Shown one piece after another: positions 5,588-7,035 of a stretch of DNA of 7,035 nucleotides (within the stretch, counting starts at the first letter, position 1; each line of letters opens with the position of its first letter). The stretch is from an uncultured Selenomonadales bacterium (GTDB lineage Bacteria > Bacillota_C > Negativicutes > Selenomonadales > Selenomonadaceae): the NCBI GenBank assembly GCA_937916025.1, contig CALGGX010000441.1, positions 1 to 7,035 of the forward strand. Reading direction: 5' to 3'. Made by a program: the position numbers and the translations under genes. The notes below the pieces were generated by a model that searched no databases, was not told where the DNA came from, and saw only the letters and a program-made list of their open reading frames with translations.

Positions 5588-5604
5588 GCGGAGGAAAAAA
5601 TAGA

Positions 5605-5811
5605 ATGGTAATAAAAGCGAAGGTATTCTGTCCGAATTGTCTTAGTGACAATTTTATAATTCATGCGGATACGTCCGGCACGTTGGATATTCGTTGCGCG
5701 TGTTGCGGACACACATTGGGCTTCAGCGCGTCGAATTACATTACCGAGACGATCGAAGATGCTGAGGCGGACGACGATACTACAGCGGATGATGATATTA
5801 CGTCAGGTTAA
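5605..5811 (+). CDS. Small zinc-ribbon protein with acidic tail
   Basis: ATG 5605 has GGAGG with an A-rich spacer upstream and starts 17 bases after the previous stop. The protein has 68 residues. CPNC (C9, C12) and CACCG (C31, C34) form two CxxC knuckles about 18 residues apart, typical of a zinc ribbon of nucleic-acid-binding proteins. Residues ~48-68 are rich in Asp/Glu (EDAEADDDTTADDD), possibly a DNA-mimic-like or protein-binding tail. The partner and role are unknown. It ends four bases before the -35 box of the following promoter. Confidence 0.65.
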   Translation: MVIKAKVFCPNCLSDNFIIHADTSGTLDIRCACCGHTLGFSASNYITETIEDAEADDDTTADDDITSG

Positions 5812-5814
5812 AAT

Positions 5815-5843
5815 TTGACGGATCGCGTTTTGTCGAGTAAAAT
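5815..5843 (+). promoter_or_regulatory. Promoter of the Panacea toxin-antitoxin operon
   Basis: TTGACG (5815-5820), a 17-base spacer and TAAAAT (5838-5843) are close to the sigma-70 consensus. The antitoxin start codon is ~30 bases downstream, behind AAGGAGG. This gives the module its own transcription, independent of the small-gene cluster before it. Confidence 0.75.
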
Positions 5844-5853
5844 GAACAAAACG
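5826..5853 (+). promoter_or_regulatory. Perfect 8-bp inverted repeat around the -10 box (candidate operator)
   Basis: CGTTTTGT (5826-5833) and ACAAAACG (5846-5853) are exact inverted copies separated by 12 bases. The centre lies within about one base of the middle of the -10 box TAAAAT. A dimeric repressor bound here would block the promoter. Autoregulation by the toxin-antitoxin complex is inference. The arms are AT/GC mixed, so a chance match is less likely than for a pure AT repeat. Confidence 0.55.
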
Positions 5854-5873
5854 AAGACAAGGAGGCGAGTTCG

Positions 5874-6305
5874 ATGGTTAATATTTTTGATGTGGCAAAA
5901 TATATCCTCGAAAAGTGCGGTACTATGTCGACGATGAAGTTACAGAAATTATGCTATTACGCACAGGCATGGTCGCTCGTTTGGGATGATCGTCCTCTCT
6001 TTGAAGAAGAATTTCAAGCTTGGGCTAACGGTCCGGTGTGTGAGGAGCTTTTTCAAAAGACGAAAGGGAAGTTTCTTGTGACAGCAGAAGACGAAACCGG
6101 AGGACTCGGCGGCTTAACCGATAATCAAAAAGATACAATTGATGAAGTGATTGCTTATTACGCAAAGCATAATGCGCAATGGCTCAGTCGGTTGACACAT
6201 CTCGAAGCCCCATGGAAACTTGCGCGTGGTGCATTGCCGGAAGGAGCGGCGTCGACAGCAATCATCTCAAAGGAAAGCATGGCAATTTACTATGGCGGGC
6301 TCTAA
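5874..6305 (+). CDS. Panacea-domain (DUF4065, SocA/GepA-like) antitoxin
   Basis: ATG 5874 follows AAGGAGG at a good distance. The protein has 143 residues and the Panacea domain spans nearly all of it: FDVAKYIL (5-12), the hallmark MSTMKLQKLCYYAQAW (18-33), PLFEEEFQAWANGPV (41-55), and the later SRLTHLEAPWKLARG (105-119) with an ISKESMAIYY end. In known systems this domain is an antitoxin that directly binds and neutralises very different toxins encoded beside it. In Caulobacter, SocA acts as a ClpXP adaptor for the SocB toxin. All signature blocks are present, so it looks intact. The toxin frame starts 14 bases before its stop. Its own promoter and a candidate operator lie just upstream. Confidence 0.88.
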   Translation: MVNIFDVAKYILEKCGTMSTMKLQKLCYYAQAWSLVWDDRPLFEEEFQAWANGPVCEELFQKTKGKFLVTAEDETGGLGGLTDNQKDTIDEVIAYYAKHNAQWLSRLTHLEAPWKLARGALPEGAASTAIISKESMAIYYGGL

Positions 6306-6756
6306 GAAGTCGATAAAACAAGGCGGAACTCCCAAAAATGCCATAACTCATCGAGAAAATCCAAATGATTTTTATTCCGACAATCCGTCATGGAATTTTA
6401 ATTCTTGTGATATGCAACAATAGACATTGGAGAGTACGGAAGCACAAAAGTTATTTTGGCGTGAGCTGTTAACGCGATTAAAACACTTTGAAGTAAAAAC
6501 TTGGGGAACAATTCTTGTTGCAGAGGGTGAATACAATCATGAACTGGAGGCTCCTGATTTAAATCAGGTAGCACGAGATCGAATTGTAGAGTTACATCTA
6601 ACCGATAAAGCGGAAACGATTATATCATTGCGAATTACCGGCAAACATCGTTTGTACGGCTATAGAGTCGGCTCTGTTTTCAATATATTGTGGTATGATC
6701 TAAATCACGGTGATAACGATAAATGCGTGTGTCGTTCAAGAAAAAAGCATACATAA
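6292..6756 (+). pseudogene. Panacea-associated toxin gene interrupted by an in-frame TAG
   Basis: From ATG 6292, overlapping the antitoxin by 14 bases, the frame reads MAGSKKSIKQGG... to NPSWNFNSCDMQQ, then TAG at 6421-6423 (codon 44). It then continues without frame change through KHFEVKTWGTIL, ISLRITGKHRLYGY, VFNILWYDLNHGDND and CVCRSRKKHT to TAA at 6756. Both halves match, in order, the toxin family I remember next to Panacea proteins in Bacillota (PSW..., E-x-x-TW, SLRLTGxHRLYG, ILWYD, KKHT), normally about 140-155 residues. In that family the TAG position appears to hold Trp, so TGG to TAG is the simplest change. A restart at TTG 6427 lacks a ribosome binding site. The toxin is therefore probably inactive, unless amber suppression occurs or the base is a sequencing error. 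Confidence 0.75.
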
Positions 6757-6763
6757 TTTGCAT

Positions 6764-6788
6764 GGAGGATCAAGTCCTCTTTTTTTTT
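6764..6788 (+). terminator. Intrinsic terminator after the Panacea module
   Basis: GAGGA (6765-6769) pairs with TCCTC (6775-6779) around a five-base loop. A possible flanking G-U pair is followed by a run of nine Ts (6780-6788). It lies eight bases after the toxin-frame stop and before the promoter-like sequence of the polymerase gene. The stem is short, but the T-run is good. Confidence 0.7.
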
Positions 6789-6802
6789 GTCTCAAAATCG
6801 GG

Positions 6803-6808
6803 TATAAT
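6803..6808 (+). promoter_or_regulatory. Perfect TATAAT -10 box before the PHP/polymerase gene
   Basis: TATAAT lies 19 bases before the ATG at 6828. At the expected distance the -35 region is only a T-run from the preceding terminator, so the promoter may be weak or need an activator. Position between a terminator and a gene start supports it. Confidence 0.45.
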
Positions 6809-6827
6809 AGCAACGGAGGCGAAAAGA

Positions 6828-7035
6828 ATGATAGGTTTACATAGACATTCTCATTACTCGAAAAGAGACGCAACAGCATTGATTCCCAACATAGTACAAA
6901 GAACGGCAGAGTTGGGGCAAAAGGCGTGGGCATTGACGGATCACGGAACAACGTCGGGCTTGCCGGAGGCTTACACGGCAACGATGAAATACAATGCAGA
7001 GAACGGCACGGAAATAAAATTCATCTTCGGCGTGG
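6828..7035 (+). CDS. dnaE: N-terminus of a PHP-domain protein, probably phage DNA polymerase III alpha (C-family), partial
   Basis: ATG 6828 follows GGAGG eight bases upstream, and the gene runs off the right edge with 69 codons visible. LHRHSHYS (4-11) gives the first HxH metal motif of the PHP domain, and AWALTDHG (33-40) gives the second D-H motif. IVQRTAELGQKAWALTDHG and F-I-F-G-V are the usual start of DnaE-type polymerases, with 'FG(V)E' expected just beyond the edge. A PHP phosphoesterase such as a histidinol phosphatase-like enzyme is the alternative, but the order LHxHSxxS...I...V.r..ELG..A.ALTDHG..sG fits DnaE best. A phage copy of the replicase is consistent with the start of a replication module. 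The chromosomal gene is less likely given the phage neighbours. Confidence 0.75.
   Translation, partial: MIGLHRHSHYSKRDATALIPNIVQRTAELGQKAWALTDHGTTSGLPEAYTATMKYNAENGTEIKFIFGV

Noticed and set aside
6421..6423. TAG read as a sense codon through phage-wide amber recoding
   Set aside because: The gene at 257 ends in TAG exactly after the LF motif, at the place where its neighbours also end and 15 bases before the next start. The other complete genes end in TGA or TAA and contain no internal TAG of this kind. No suppressor tRNA is visible. Nonsense mutation is simpler.
6427..6756. Independent 109-residue gene starting at TTG 6427
   Set aside because: No ribosome binding site precedes it, and the same frame upstream carries the N-terminal part of the same family. 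It is better read as the 3' half of an interrupted gene.

Overview
The window reads as part of a phage or prophage genome from a low-to-mid GC Gram-positive-type host, most likely Bacillota. A Negativicutes or Clostridia host is a guess. The basis is strong AGGAGG-type ribosome binding sites, frequent TTG starts, tightly packed co-directional genes, tail-fibre repeat modules and a toxin family remembered from Bacillota. No integrase, capsid gene, endolysin, tRNA, CRISPR array or reverse transcriptase is visible, so temperate versus lytic cannot be decided.

Region 1 (1-2190, + strand) holds the 3' end of a tail-tip-like protein and four small structural proteins. They share modules: an N-terminal 'head' (L..L..FK...D), a beta-rich middle ending in a WSGS motif, 26-residue GVVK repeats, and a C-terminal D/E-I/V-x-x-L/I-F motif. 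A strong intrinsic terminator follows at 2205-2247. Region 2 (2260-4213, + strand) holds a repeat-built tail fibre with HxH pairs and a probable receptor-binding or fibre-tip protein with a DUF6273-like C-terminal domain. The base composition of the latter becomes AT-rich part way through.

Region 3 (4227-4931) begins with a nine-codon ORF behind a perfect ribosome binding site, possibly the stump of a broken gene. A minus-strand MntA-HepT toxin-antitoxin pair follows, with its own promoter. Region 4 (4990-5811, + strand) has three small genes: a one-pass membrane protein with a coiled coil (YvrJ or holin-like), an unrecognised protein, and a zinc ribbon with an acidic tail.

Region 5 (5815-6788, + strand) is a second toxin-antitoxin module. 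A Panacea (DUF4065) antitoxin sits behind a good promoter whose -10 box is framed by a perfect 8-bp inverted repeat. The partner toxin reading frame is interrupted by an in-frame TAG where the family appears to have tryptophan. A terminator closes the module. Region 6 (6801-7035) starts a PHP-domain protein, probably a phage C-family DNA polymerase III alpha subunit, which runs off the window.

Overall this is the junction between a late tail module and a replication module. The gap is filled with accessory cargo: two toxin-antitoxin systems around a short cluster of small genes. The most notable observations are the nonsense-interrupted toxin beside an intact antitoxin and its candidate operator, and the run of tail proteins sharing head and LF-tail modules.
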